Part shown: positions 1 to 12,224 of the stretch, piece by piece
Layout of the letters: each line of letters opens with the position of its first letter
Numbering within the stretch: the first letter of the stretch is position 1
Source of the DNA: Rutpela maculata
Taxonomy: Eukaryota; Arthropoda; Insecta; Coleoptera; Cerambycidae
Assembly: GCA_936432065.2 (NCBI GenBank)
Contig: OW386286.2
Coordinates: forward strand, 24,115,179 to 24,179,178
DNA: 64,000 nt
Reading direction: 5' to 3'
Made by a program: the position numbers and the translations under genes
The notes under the pieces: generated by a model
Told to the model about the DNA's origin: nothing
Databases searched by the model: none
What the model saw: only the letters and a program-made list of their open reading frames with translations

Positions 1-2390
1 GTTGACCCACTATCAGAAAGAGTTGTCCATTCAATGCAGAATGTAACACGGTATAACGCATGGGGTTATTCAGAACAGAATTTTTTTTATCAGTTTTTTT
101 TACAATTAAGTTGTGTTTGTTAAAGAATGCATTTTATAAAATTTCGAGAGGTGAAGTAGCTGGTTTGTTAGAAATAAGACAATATTAGTAAAATAAGATT
201 TTTAGTAATTTCCAATTGTGACAATGCGGAAAAAATGCAAACATTGAAATAACTTTCGACCCATCAACAATTGGATAATCATTATATGGTTATTTTAATC
301 GAAAATGATTTCCCCTATCACTTCACTTCATTTTATCGTCCACTTCTAGGGCACCCTGTATATGTGTCATTTGCTTCCTCTTTTATCGAGTAATCGGACC
401 TTGTTGGATATCGCAATTTAAATAAATAAATATATAAATTTCTCCTTCATATACTAACCGATGATCCCATCTAATACAGAATCTTCTATAATAAACCAAC
501 AAAAAAATAGACTATAAATAAATGAGCTCGAGTAATTAGAAGAATGTGCTCCTAGACTATAATGAAAGTTGTATCGACTTGAACCATTAGGCAATCGATA
601 GCTGGGAGACATGCACGCAATGCAGATAATCCGGCCAGCACCACTCATTTTGGACCATCAATCATGCAAATCTTAGGAGGCGAACTCCTCGTCGTCGTCT
701 TCTTCTTCTTTTGTGCCTTATGAGGGCTCCCGCCTACTCTGCGTCTTGTTCGAGATGTTGATGTACTCGGTATCGACGGTTAATGGCCATATCGTTTAGA
801 TGTTATTAAACATAATTACTGTGTGGGGGTTTTATATTTGCATTTAATTTAAAGGAAATCTTAAAAAACATCAATTTCAGAATATTTTGACTGAGTTCCA
901 GTTTCAAAATATAAATGCTAAAAATATTTAAATTGAATTTTTTATTTAAAATCCGCTAATTTTTTTGTTCTAATAACCTGTACGCAAAATGTCTTGATTT
1001 ATTATTTTCTTTTAGAATGCAGTTATAGGTATGAATGGATAGAAATAGACAATACGCAAAATAATGCAATACGAAAGTAATGAACCTAAATATATTATAA
1101 CAGGAATTGATAAATGGACATTAAGATTGTTGGTAGAATAGGCATTTAATAATTTTGTTTGTGTATTTATTCATTTAATAATACACTGCCCAACAGAGCA
1201 TTCCCATTATATGGCAGGAGATAATAAATACATACAAATATATAAAGAAATGTAGTAACACAAAAATGTAAAATAAACAGATAAAAGAATGATAAATACA
1301 AAACATGAATTTCAGTTTATGCAGTTAATCCCTTTATCCCAGCTGTATATTTATAGTATTTCAATTGACTTTGAAATATTCCTGTAAAATGAGCGCACTA
1401 TGCACTTCACTCCACTACTCCGTGTCTACTGACGAATCTGCCTCAGTCTCTTTTCTTAACTCATATTGGTTAAAAATAATCCAAGTGAATTCCATTCTGA
1501 GACACACTGTACCACCCATCTTCAATTTGCTCTGTTGATCAAAATTATTAAATAACTGGAGAGAATATAATTTTATATTCGAATATTTTCATAAAACCAT
1601 ATGGGGAGGTTAATTTGGTCTAGTGGTTTGGTAAATGTTTCTCTTGTATTGATAAAAGAACCTGAATTAATTTACATTTGATTATCACCTCACCCAAGCG
1701 CTCCTCTCTAATATTAAGGATTTCGGTAAATTTCATACACGTAAAAAGTTATTTTACAATCTCGCAGCGGAATTACGGAAAGCTTGTTTTAAAATATTTT
1801 CTACTTTTTTGAAAGTGGCAGAGTCTCTTCGTCCTAGCGTCAGTCTAATAACGGTGATGGCGTGCAGTTGCATCGCTATGCATAAATTTAACAAGATAAA
1901 ACCCAGCGTATCCCGCGTTTCCTGGGGGTTCGTCTAGATCAGTGGAAACCCACTTAAAAGAACTCACATCTTCGTCTTGCATTATCATAATCCGACATTT
2001 ATAACCATATGAGCTTCGCGTGTATATGCCGTTAACTTACAATGCGCACTTTGGAACTACAACTATCATTTCTATTTGTATTCTCCCGATAGCGTTGCGA
2101 TATTTCTCTATAAGTCTCTGAAGTTATAGTCAGTCGCATTTAAGGTGTGTTACACATCTTTTAAACATTTTTATAATGTCAAACATTAAACTGTTTATTC
2201 GGGCTTAAAATTTTGTAAAGACTTGCACGTATTATATCGTGAATTTTATGGTCGAGATATATTTACAAAGGAAGATTATAGCAGGGCTTTCATGCGGATG
2301 TTATTTTCCCATTTAATACCTCTACGCTTCTAGAGTGTCGTCATATTTTAACACTAAAAAGACATGCATAACATACAATTGACATCAGAA
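1..2390. other. unrecognised AT-rich sequence
   Basis: No gene is recognisable here. A frame is open from the window edge to about position 123, but it matches no family I know. At 350-362 there is a CACCCTGTATA-type end, common at the tips of insect TA-targeted MITEs, without a partner that I could place. A serine/arginine-rich frame on the minus strand near 660-780 contains a stop and looks like chance coding. Confidence 0.5.
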
Positions 2391-3120
2391 GATGGCAAAA
2401 GATATATTAGAAACAAATTATCGTACAAACAAGGAAAGGAGTGTTTACGATCACTGTAACAATAGAAATAACATTTTAAAAGGACAGAAGAATTGCATCA
2501 AAAATATTTTGACCCCAAAAATCGACCATTTTCTAGCCCTGGAATTTTGTTTCAAACTAAGTGCTAAATTATTGTTAATGATGAGAACATCCTGAATAAA
2601 TAATTTCAAGATGAGCATATCTTTGGTTTTTGAGATATAAGGGATTAAAATTGTAATAAGCATGTAATATAGGAGCATATCAGAAAATACCAAGCCATTC
2701 AAAAAGTGAATATTTATCAGTTATGGGATAGCAATCAAGATATTCTTAGTATTTTTCGACGCAGAATTCATATCTAATATCGACGAATCCGTATGTGGGG
2801 ATATGAGGGGGTGAATATCAGAAACATCGCAATCGCTTTATCACATTAGCGAAAATCCTGTAGCAAAGGTTTTCAAGAGTGCTCTGTTAGGAATGTCGTT
2901 GCCTTGTGATTCTTTCTCATCGCTCTAGAGAAATTCACAGGGGTTAAAGGGTGAAAATTTGAGCAATTTTACAATCATTATATTATTGTATGGAAAAAAA
3001 TTCAGACATAAATGTAAGTATCCCTTACCCGAACGCCATAGTCTATTGGTCTAATCAAGTGGGGTTGCGAAACGATGAATATCGGAGCAATCTCGTAATC
3101 GCTGCATTACATAAAAAAAA

Positions 3121-3795
3121 AATCCGCTGCCCAAGGAATCACTACTTCCACATCCAGATTTTCTATCCAAGTCACTCACAACGAAAAAATTTTGTATGTG
3201 GAAATAATTGCTTATGGAACTTTAATAATATGATATTTGAAATCCTCTACCCAGAAACCCATAAAACGATACCGCATATCGGTAGTGGAGTGCGGGTGGT
3301 GAAGGTGGTGGTAGTGGGGGTGGATGAAGTAAAAAAATATTTTGAGGTTTCTGGTTCTTGTACACACACTAAATCACAAATTTTTTCATTCCCTTTAATA
3401 GTGGGGTGGGGGTGGTAATGGGGGTGGCTAATGCCAAAAATATTTTTGAGACCTTAGCTTCTCTTGTATATACTAAACACCAATTTTATGGAGTCTTACC
3501 TGCGTGATTTACCTATTTACCCAAAATTTACCCTAATTTACCCCCAACCCTTCGACGGAACAAGATTAAAATATAATCTAGTTTTAGATCTCGTTAAAGT
3601 ACATATGTGTCTCAAACGGTTCCAGAGTAAACGTGCGCACAAAAAAGACAGACAGACACACACCGACAGACATAATTTTTTTTCGCTCAAACTTAAAATC
3701 TCGACGTTTCATGACATTCTAAGCCTATTTGAACAATAAAAATTTTAAAAAAAATTTTTGTCGTTACTATATTTCCACTGGATGTGGAAGTAAAA
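3121..3795 (+). mobile_element. Helitron-like non-autonomous element, copy 1 (HINE/mini-me type)
   Basis: This is the first of six related copies. It starts at CCGCTGCCCAAGGAATCAC and ends at a small hairpin, ACTTCCAC-loop-GTGGAAGT, followed by AAAA. Near the 5' end, TACTTCCACATCCAG is the exact inverse of CTGGATGTGGAAGTA near the 3' end, giving a subterminal inverted repeat. Inside are G-rich blocks and a short GACA/GACC run (GTCY on the other strand). Subterminal inverted repeats, a terminal hairpin, a (GTCY)n core and AT-rich insertion sites are features of Helentron-associated DINE-1/mini-me elements. The class is inferred. Frames inside it are not genes. Confidence 0.65.
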
Positions 3796-3829
3796 TGAGA
3801 TACACATTTACATCTATGGTTTAAGTCAT

Positions 3830-4540
3830 TAAAATAGTACTTGTCAACTAAGTCTTGCTGTGGAAAGTCGACCTCAGGATAACTACCATCGGTTCTAAAA
3901 TACAGTTTCCCGAATTTCCTTTAACTGATTCTAGATTGTTAATATGGTTAGGGGACCAAATAATTGAGGCGTATTCGAGCTTCGATCTGACATAACAATA
4001 AATAAATAGAAACAATAGAACATCTTAAGTACGTCAATATTCGAAAAATCATGCGAATTTCTAATTATAAATCCATACGATCTGCTAGCTTCACACACAT
4101 TAGTGCTAAAATGAAAATTAAATGAATGAGACTTGTTAAATTCAGGATCGTGTCAGGCCTTTTCAATACAACATTATTTTATAATCTTAAGATATTAAAA
4201 ACTACTATGTCTTACACCTTGTAAGACATAAGATAGCATTTTGAGAGTTTAGTGGAAGCCTGTACCTAATGCACCAATTATGAATTTCTCGTATGTTTCC
4301 TTGTAAGTGAATAGTCATCTGCGCTGTCAATTCTGCAAAAAAAGCTGTAGGTCATCAGCGTACATTAAATATCTGACTTATTTAAATCATTAACAAATAT
4401 AATAAAGAATAACGGACCAAGGATTGACCCTTGTGGGACTCCAGAGGTCTCAATGTATTCAACAGACATAAAACCAGTAAATGTAATGTATTGATATTTG
4501 TTCCATAAATATGGTCAAACAGAGACATCAAATTTTCAGA
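3830..4540 (-). pseudogene. LINE (jockey-type) reverse transcriptase fragment
   Basis: Read on the minus strand, 4450-4330 gives SGVPQGSILGP, then a VNDLN segment and, after a frame change, YADDLQLFLQN, which are RT motifs B and C with the catalytic Asp pair. Further on (about 4000-3950) VRSKLEYASIIWSP matches the conserved segment after the RT core in jockey/CR1-type LINEs. Several stops and frameshifts make it a fossil. The 5' end is cut at the next Helitron-like copy (4553). It is a partial ORF2 without endonuclease. Confidence 0.75.
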
Positions 4541-4552
4541 AAATCCTATATT

Positions 4553-5250
4553 AAAACCGCTGCCCAAGGAATCACTACTTCCACATCCAGATTTTCTATC
4601 CAAGTCACTCACAACGAAAAAATGTTGTGTGTTGAAATAATTTTTTATGGAACTTTAATAATATAATATTTGAAATCCTCTACCTCAAGAACCCATAAAA
4701 CGATACCCCACATCGGTAGTGAGTGATAGGGGGTGGTAGTGGGGGTGGATGGATGAAGTAAAAAAATATTTTGAGGTTTCTAGTTCTTATACACCCACTA
4801 AATCACAATTTTTTTTCATCCCTTTTAATAATGGGGGTGGGGGGTGGGGGTGGTAATGGGGGTGGCTGATGCCAAAATTATTTTTGAGACCTTAGCTTCT
4901 CTTGTATAAACTAAATACCAATTTTATGGACTCTTACCTGCTTGATTTACCTATTTACCCCAAATTTACTCCAATTTACCCCCCAAACGTTCTACGGAAC
5001 AAAATCAAAATATAATCTAGTTCTAGATCTCGTTAAAGTACATATGTGTACCAAATTTCAAGTCAATATGTCAAACTGTTCCAGAGTAAACGTGCGCACA
5101 AAAAAGTTACAGACAGACCGACAGACAGAATTTTTTTTTCGCTCAAACTTAAAATATCAACGTTTCATGACATTCTAAGCCTATTTGAACAATAAAAATT
5201 TTAAAAAAAATTTTGTCGTTACTATACTTCCACTAGATGTGGAAGTAAAA
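4553..5250 (+). mobile_element. Helitron-like non-autonomous element, copy 2
   Basis: Full-length copy from AAAACCGCTGCCC to GTGGAAGTAAAA, in the same orientation as copy 1. It has the same subterminal inverted repeat, G-rich middle and short (GACA)n run near 5110. The loop of the terminal hairpin differs by one base from the other copies (CTAGATG). It abuts the LINE fragment at 4540. Confidence 0.65.
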
Positions 5251-6148
5251 TACTGATGTACCGGTTTCCAAGAGTGCTTTTCTCTTATGTCAGGGCCTCT
5301 TGATTCCTTCTCATCCCCCAAATGATCCCGACTGGGATCAGGAAGTGAAGACCCACCAATAAGTTTTAGTCCCGTTCTCTTACCCCATCGTAGGTGTGTC
5401 AAAAAATAGTTGAAAACATTCTAGTTATCGTCCCACATTCATACCTACTGCAATCAAAGTGGTACATTCACTATTTTTTCCCCGACTCAAGTTCATAATT
5501 CAAGATGACCCTGTAATGGATTGTTTTCGTGAACTAGGTCGTAACAGATTTATGGTTCATTCCTATTAATAAAGCTTAGAGGGTTCAAGCTTAGATATTC
5601 TATTGATATTGATATTGTATTGGGGTAGCTTTCATTCTCTTAACGACGCGTCTCAATTTCTTTGTGTGAACTTTAGTCAGCACCTTCGTTCATGTATTCA
5701 GCCAATAGACTTATATTATATTTCTCTTCATGAAAGCTCTATATCTCAATAGCATCATTTTTTCCTATTTTAATCCTTATATAGGGGATGTTTTTGGCTC
5801 CTCTGAATTAATCAGTGGATATACGGATTTTGCGATTTTAGATTTGAATTCTGCGTCAAATAATTCTAAGAATATCTTGATTGCTCTGCCCATAGCTGAT
5901 GAGTCTTCATTTTTTGTGGGGCTGTGTAGTTTTTGATAGCATCACGCATATCACAATTTCAATCCCTCATATCTCAAAAACCAAACATATGCTCATCTTG
6001 AAATTTTGTGTTCAGGATGTTCTCATTAATAACAATAATTTAGCATTTCGTTTGAAACAAAATTCGAGGGCTAGAAAATGGGCGATTTTTGGCCTATTTT
6101 TGGGTCACTCTTTTTGACAAATATTTCCCAAAAGACACTATTATTGAA
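5251..6148. other. no gene; right arm of the 2.5-6.1 kb inverted repeat
   Basis: Apart from the inverted-repeat arm at 5797-6105 I recognise nothing. The open frames here are short and fall in repeat sequence. Confidence 0.4.
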
Positions 6149-7796
6149 TAACACATCCCCACAAAAAAAAAGTTCAAAGCAGCAAACCAGACCCATGTAT
6201 TCCTATGTATTTTCGGTCGCTGAATCCGAATCCGGGGCCAAAAAAAATCGTACACCCCCAAAATCATTAGCTAGAGCCAAAAAACATCCCTGAAATTGGG
6301 TAAAAAGAATATTAAGCTGCGAGAATAGTTGTCATATCTTAATCAATCGAATTATACAAATCAAGGTTAAACAGCAGCGTACATACAATAGATAGGAAAC
6401 ACACCCCCAGGGAGGGGCGAAAACTAGCCCCCATATATAAAAAAATCGATCCAAAACAGCAATGACTGCTGAAAAAGCTCAAAATGTCTAAGTTTTGTTA
6501 AAGTGATAAGAAACAGCATCAGGTCCGACGTAATAAACTGCCCCTATAGAGTTGAGAACAACCACCCCCCAAGTTTAAAGGACACGAGAAAAACAAGGAA
6601 AAATCGTAAATTGGAACAGGATTTCTATTTTCATGGATGCTATGATTGGCTGAAATTGCCTAGTACTCTAAAATAGAACTAGGAACTTACGTACCATCAA
6701 CATTCTACAGTGTCAACCCTCAGAGGGTTTGTAAGGTTTGACTATAAAGAGTTACAGTGACTTCTATAAAAATTCGAAACATCTGCGTTGTGTGGAAGAG
6801 AGAAGAAACTAGACTGTGTTCGACGCTGTGCTTGAAAACCACACTCACGGGGTTAGAGACGCCACCCCCATAAAAAAAAACTATGGAAATGAAACGAATA
6901 AACAATAGTATAGCTTTTTCGTTACATCTTGAATTACGGTAGTTTACATCCTTGCTGGGGGTGTTACTTAATAACATTTATAGGACATGAGTTTCAAACT
7001 CTAAGTGTGCAACGCGATTTTTGCCAATCATAGCATCCATAAAAATGTAAATCCTGTTTTTCCAGCATCCTACAGATGGGATAGTATCTCGCAACCCCGT
7101 GGGGGTGGTTTTCAAGCATATCGTCGAGCATAGTCTAGTTTCTTCTGTCTTTCACACAACGCAGGTGTTTCGAATTTTTATAGAAGTCACTGTAACTTTC
7201 TATAGTTAAATTTTACATAGGTGGTAGTTTTCACACCCTCTGAGGGTTGACAGTATAGGATGTTGATGGTACGTAAGTTTCTGGTTCTATTTTAGAGTAC
7301 TACGCAATTTCAGCTAATCATAGCATCCATGAAAATAGAAATCCTATTGGATTTTACGTTTTTTCTTGTTTTTCTCGTGTCCTTTGAACTTAAATGTGGT
7401 TGTTCTCAACCCTTAGGGGCAGTTTATGAAGATGCCGTCAGACCTGATGTAGGCTGTTAACACTTTAACAAAACTTAGACATTTCGAGCTTTTTCAGCAG
7501 TCATTGCTGTTTTGGATCGATTTTTTTATATATGGGGGCTAGTTTTCGCCCCTCCCTGGGGGTGTGTTTCATATCTATTGATTAAGAAGTAACAACTACA
7601 AACGAAGATTAAGCTACCTTAATCTTCTTTTTATCCCATTTCAGGGGAGTTTTTTGGCTCTAGCTAATGATTTTGGGGGTGTACGATTTTTTTTGATCCC
7701 GGATTCGGATTCAGCGACCGAAAATACATAGGGATACATGGGTCTGGTTCGCTGCTTTGAACTTTTATTTTTTTTTGTAGGGTTGGGGAGTGTTAT
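6149..7796. mobile_element. foldback DNA transposon, copy 1
   Basis: Two long arms, about 6149-6860 and 7085-7796, are inverted copies of each other with roughly 90% identity in the outer parts, around a short unpaired centre. The outer ends are TAACAC(A)TCCCC followed by an A-rich run. The arms share AAACCAGACCCATGTATT, CCCAGGGAGGGGCGAAAA and AACAGCAATGACTGCTG. There is no transposase frame, so it is non-autonomous. A second copy lies at 22627-24144. No target-site duplication is certain. Confidence 0.75.
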
Positions 7797-8066
7797 ATGA
7801 ATCACCCCGTATATACAGGCTGTTCATTTCATTAGAGGCCTCGAGGATATCTCGTTTAACATCAATCGTATAAAAAAATTGTACCAAAATCATGCTGATT
7901 TTTATAAGCTACAAAATGGTTTAAAGATATTAGAAATCCATGACCTACCCAATAAACACTAGCACGTATAATATACGTAAAATATATGTTCCAATGGTTT
8001 AAAAATAGTTTTGATGTAATTATACATTTATGATATCCCACATTACGATTGTGCGTTTTTATTATA
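7797..8066. other. no gene seen
   Basis: Only AT-rich sequence with a TATACAGGCTG-like MITE end at about 7812 is visible. Confidence 0.4.
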
Positions 8067-8465
8067 CAGGGTGTAACGCAACTTACCCGAAAAATTTTAA
8101 CCATACATGCCAACCAATAAGAAGTCGACTTCTTAAAAAAAATTTTAATAAAAGTCCAACACAGAAAAAGATACACATTGTTAAAGTTACAAATTAATGG
8201 AAATGTTAAAATAACCTACTATATAAAATTAAAATTTTTAATATATTTTTTTTAAATTTTTTTAAATTTTTTTTAAATTTTTTTTTACAACAGTCCGTCA
8301 ATTAAGTAAAGTTCAATAAATTACCATTTTCATCAATTTGTAACTTTAACAATGTGTATTTTTTTCTGTGTTGGACTTTTATTAAATTTTTTTTTAAGAA
8401 GTCGACTTCTTATTTAAAGGTGCATGTATGGTTAAAATTTTTCGGGTAAGTTGCGTTACACTCTG
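8067..8465. mobile_element. hairpin MITE with TA target-site duplication
   Basis: Begins CAGGGTGTAACGCAACTTAC and ends with its inverse. The arms (about 8067-8210 and 8325-8465) share AAATTTTAACCATACATG and AGAAGTCGACTTCTT. TA dinucleotides flank both ends. CAGGGTG termini and a TA duplication are typical of Tc1/mariner-type MITEs in insects. The centre is a T/A homopolymer-rich stretch. Confidence 0.75.
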
Positions 8466-9584
8466 TATATGTGATCTGCTAAATTTCCACTAAAGGTGGA
8501 AAATCTTGTTTAAAAGGCGTTTTAAATAAACTGTCAATATAGGCACGTCACATACGTTAAATCAACATTTAACAAATAGTCTAGGTGCCCGCGTACATAA
8601 ATGCAATTTATACATATCCTCGTATAACTTCTTGTACGGCATAATTGCGCCTAGTCTATCACTATTTTCCTCTGCGAAAATTTTCGTAAACGCGGGCGTT
8701 CCTCGTCGGCATGAAAAAGACGATTTCCACACGTCGGACTGGAAAATCGGCAGATATATTTTGTCGGACAATTTGAGAAAGTGGGCAAAATATATCAAAT
8801 ATCTTTAAATCGTTTTGTAGCCTGTAAAAATCGAAACAATTTTTGTAGAAACAATTTTTTTCTGCGATTGATATTAAGCGAAATATTCTCGAAAGTCCTG
8901 ATAAAATGCACAACCTGTATGCGTATTCAAAATTTTCCGCGCTATTATCTTTCTACTCCAGGACAAAGTTGCAAAATTGGGTATCAATCAGAGTACCTAC
9001 CCATCGAGTTTTTGGTGCCGGAGCAAACCCTGACAGAGGAGGTACCCCGAGGTTATAAATAAATGTAATTATGATTTATCATATTTAATATAAAGTTAAT
9101 CGATTTTTAATTAACAAGTAAAGGAGAAAAGGCAATTGTTCAGTTAACTAAAAGTAATTTTAGAATAAACTTTTAGTTTGTAACGTTCTTTTAATTAAGT
9201 ATAGCCTTATCCTAGACTGTCTATAAATAACCTTAATAAATAATTTCCTTATTTGACTATGAAATAAAATGCAGTAAGCGGAACATTTGTCTGTCTGGTA
9301 CAGTTTGGGCAAGATATATAAATATTAATATCAGTAACAGAAAACTCCTTTACAATAGCTTATTTATATTTTTTTGCAAAATGTAATTAGTGCGGCAGAT
9401 TTTATTTTATCTACAGCGAAACGGAGGCGCCACTCTGTTTTTATTACGGGTATAAAGAGGTTCACCGAAGACGTGCTCACGTGCTCTATAATCTACATTG
9501 TGTGACTGTTTTCCTATAAATATTAAAGCATTTTATCTCCATCGAGCAAATATAATTAAAATAAAATTATATATATAGGGTGAC
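8466..9584. other. no gene recognised
   Basis: Short overlapping frames on both strands at 8560-9060 resemble no family. I see no TIR or hairpin. Confidence 0.4.
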
Positions 9585-11545
9585 AAGTGACATTATGTCT
9601 TCAAATTAAAGATTTATATAAAATCCAAAATGTATGACAAGGGAGAAAAGTGGCATAATTTCCTCCCGTGGATAGTTTGATGCCCGACGCGAAGCGGAGG
9701 GCATCAATATCCAAGAGAGGAAATGGCACTTTGCTCCTGTGTAATACATATGATTTTTTATACGACCATTTACAGTGTTTTTTACATTGGTTTTACATAT
9801 ATTTTATTATATTTTCTTATGCATGACAATCAAAAAACCAAATATGTCAAAATGTCATAATAGGTATTTAGATAAGTAAATATTTAAAAAAATCAAAGTA
9901 CATGGAACGTTGCTAAGGTTGCTTCTTGTTTTCATTTAAACAAACTTCCAAAAAGTTTATAATAATGTATTCCGAATGTGAAGATGAAGTTCCTCAAGAT
10001 ATTCTGGAAGAAGCAAACGTGGTTTCGTTAAATCAATTACCGTTAAAGTCTCGTGAAAAATATGAAAAAGAGTACCAGCTATTTAAATGTTGGATGGAGA
10101 CTAGGCAAATAAGAAAAATATGTGAAGAAGTGGTCTTATTTTACTTTTCCAGGTTTGAAGCCTTCAACATTATGGAGCAAATACAGCATGTTGCGATCTA
10201 CACTCCAAATTAAAGACAATATCGGCATTAAGTTTCCTAAATTAGTAGATTTTTTAAAAAGGAAATCTGCTGGGTATAAAGCCAAGAAAGCCAATACTTT
10301 TTCAAGGAAGGCTATCAACAAGTTTATTGCAGAAGCTCCAGATGAAACTTACTTACATATGAAGATAAGATTGATCGTTATTGTTGAATAATAAATAAAA
10401 ACGTAACGCAGTATTTGTTATTAGAAAGTATATATAAAATGACAATTAAGTGACATTTTAGGCAGTTGTCATAAGTGCATTTTCCTTTTTCAGGTCGTGC
10501 TTATATTTGGAATTGCTGGGGCATGCCGTAGCGATGAATTAGTTAATATGGTACTTGAGGATATCAGTGACAAAGGCGATATTTTGGTGGTGAAAATACC
10601 TGACTCAAAAACTAATATCAAAAGGACATCGTTTATTTGTAAATAAAGAGTAATAATTATACATGTGCCAATTGTATATTGTAAAACTTCTGAGCGAATA
10701 AACATTATTATTATTATTATTATATTATAAATGAGATTTTAAACGGAGTATCTGTCTTGGATATGTATAGAAAATATCTGGACTGTAGGTCCCCTAAAAC
10801 ATGGCATTCTAGATTTTTTGTAATTTATGCTAAAGGGAAATGTACAAACCAGGTAATTGGTAAAAACACAATTGCCAAAATTCCATACAGAATAGCAATA
10901 TTTTTAAATATGGATGATTCGAAGGGCTATACTGGACACAGTTTCCGCCGTACTTCAACTACGTTATTAGTCAATGCTGGAAGTGACATTCTCACTCTAA
11001 AAAGACATGGGGGATGGCGAACAAACGTAGTAGCAGAAGGGTACTTAGATGATTGTATTTCTAAAAAATGTGAGGTAGCCAGCCAAATAATTACGGGAGA
11101 AAGTACTACTTCAAGTACCAAAAAACGTTGTCTTGTTTTGAAAATTTTGTTTCTACAAGTACTTCATCAGCGACCAAGACTTTGGAAAACAACAAACAGG
11201 AACTGATCTCCACCAGCAGAGCCAATATTTCTTCAGGGGGAATCTCCATTAGTAATTTAACTAATTGTACCATAAATTTTAACAATATTTAGTTACTGAT
11301 GTTAATTTAAACCTTGATTTCAATTTTTATAAATAAAAATAAGTAATAAAAAATCTGTTTCAAAGAAAAGCATAATTATACATTTTCAGGAAGTTTGTGT
11401 ATCAATAAAAGAAGTCTATACACTACTATTACAGCTATTTGAAGTTTTTACTTATTTGCTTCCAGAGGGAGGCAAAGTATTTTCCTCCCGAGGGAGGAAA
11501 AGTACTACTTTGCTCCCTGAAATGAGGGAGCAAAATAGTATTTTC
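9585..11545 (+). mobile_element. Crypton-like element (approximate limits)
   Basis: Surrounds the tyrosine recombinase pseudogene below. Both flanks hold the same two motifs in direct orientation: TTTCCTCCCG (left about 9659, right about 11480) followed by ACTTTGCTCC (left about 9728, right about 11507). There are no terminal inverted repeats, as expected for Cryptons, which move by tyrosine recombinase. The left flank also holds a hairpin GCCC(T)…GGGC around CGACGCGAAGCGGAG. Limits are inferred from the shared motifs only. Confidence 0.55.
9965..11206 (+). pseudogene. Crypton tyrosine recombinase (YR), decayed
   Basis: Three blocks make one protein. Block 1 (9965-10363): an N-terminal SAM-like segment, first SREKYEKEYQLFKCWME, then after a frameshift near 10150 KPSTLWSKYSMLRSTL up to APDETYLHMK. 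Block 2 (10493-10640): FGIAGACRSDELVNM, the box I region with catalytic Arg at about 10526. Block 3 (about 10732-11203): TGHSFRRTSTTLL (HxxR, His at 10937), LKRHGGW (about 11006) and AEGYLDD with the tyrosine nucleophile at about 11042. Together these are the R, HxxR, H/W and Y set of tyrosine recombinases. Blocks 1 and 2 appear to be separated by an intron, 10364-10492, with a good acceptor (TTTTTCAG) but an AT where GT is expected. Between blocks 2 and 3 lies a TTA-repeat-rich interruption with stops. Not functional as it stands. The family assignment rests on motif spacing and overall resemblance to insect CryptonA proteins. Confidence 0.8.
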
Positions 11546-12224
11546 TATGTAAGGAGTAGAAAAAATATTTTTCAACAGCAAAATGATATTATTTCATGTA
11601 GGAACTTTTGTTCAATAGTTTTCAAATTTTTTAAATTTATTTATTGACTTTCAAAGAGGACCAATTGGGAACAATTTGAAGTTCTGACTGAAAAATTATA
11701 GCTTTAATCAAAAATATTTACTGGCTCATTTAAATATGAAATAATTTAAAACAGATTTTTTCGCCATACAAACAAATGTGAATTTTACATTTTTCACAAA
11801 AAAATCAGCACATTTTGGTAATTCACAGCATTTCCGTCTTTGAGAATGGACAGGCCAATGTTCTAAACTGTTTCTTTGAACTTCTACAGGAGGAACATTT
11901 CTATTAGTTCTTTTATGTTTAAACTTTTCCGGAGAATGCAATAATTAATAACACCCTCTTTTGATTCCTGAATATGTACCACTGAATCATAAAAACTCCA
12001 ATTTAAATTGATATTGATATAGTGATTCAGATCTTTGAATGAATTCCAGCATTTTCAACGGCTTTTATATTATTCCATGTTAATATGTCTATGTATGTTA
12101 TAAGACAATTTATAAGTAATTAAATAATACTAGTAAATTGGTAAGGTTAGTTTATTTTTACAAACGTAATCTTGTAACATTTATTCTCGCAGGATAAGTA
12201 TCCTGTAAGTAAGTACATCACACC
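11546..12224. other. no gene seen
   Basis: AT-rich, with short chance frames only. Confidence 0.4.

Larger units (their letters stand above)
2495..6105. repeat. diverged inverted repeat enclosing 3 kb of nested repeats
   Basis: The segment at about 2500-2793 is the reverse complement of about 5797-6105 over roughly 300 bases, at an identity I judge near 80% by eye. Shared landmarks include TTTTCTAGCCCT, ATGAGAACATCCTGA and TCAAGATATTCTTAG. The arms enclose two Helitron-like copies and a LINE RT fragment. It could be the two ends of an old foldback transposon or two independent copies in opposite orientation. No target-site duplication is visible. Confidence 0.6.

Noticed and set aside
1..123. 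Frame open from the window edge, ending at TAA near 121
   Set aside because: Too short and without recognisable motif; could be the end of an element ORF but cannot be supported.
1615..1675. TGGTCTAGTGGTTTGGTAAA, resembling a tRNA D-arm
   Set aside because: No box B or acceptor stem within tRNA distance.
2990..3418. 142-codon plus-strand frame
   Set aside because: Most of it lies in Helitron-like copy 1, and the corresponding frames in other copies are not conserved as protein.
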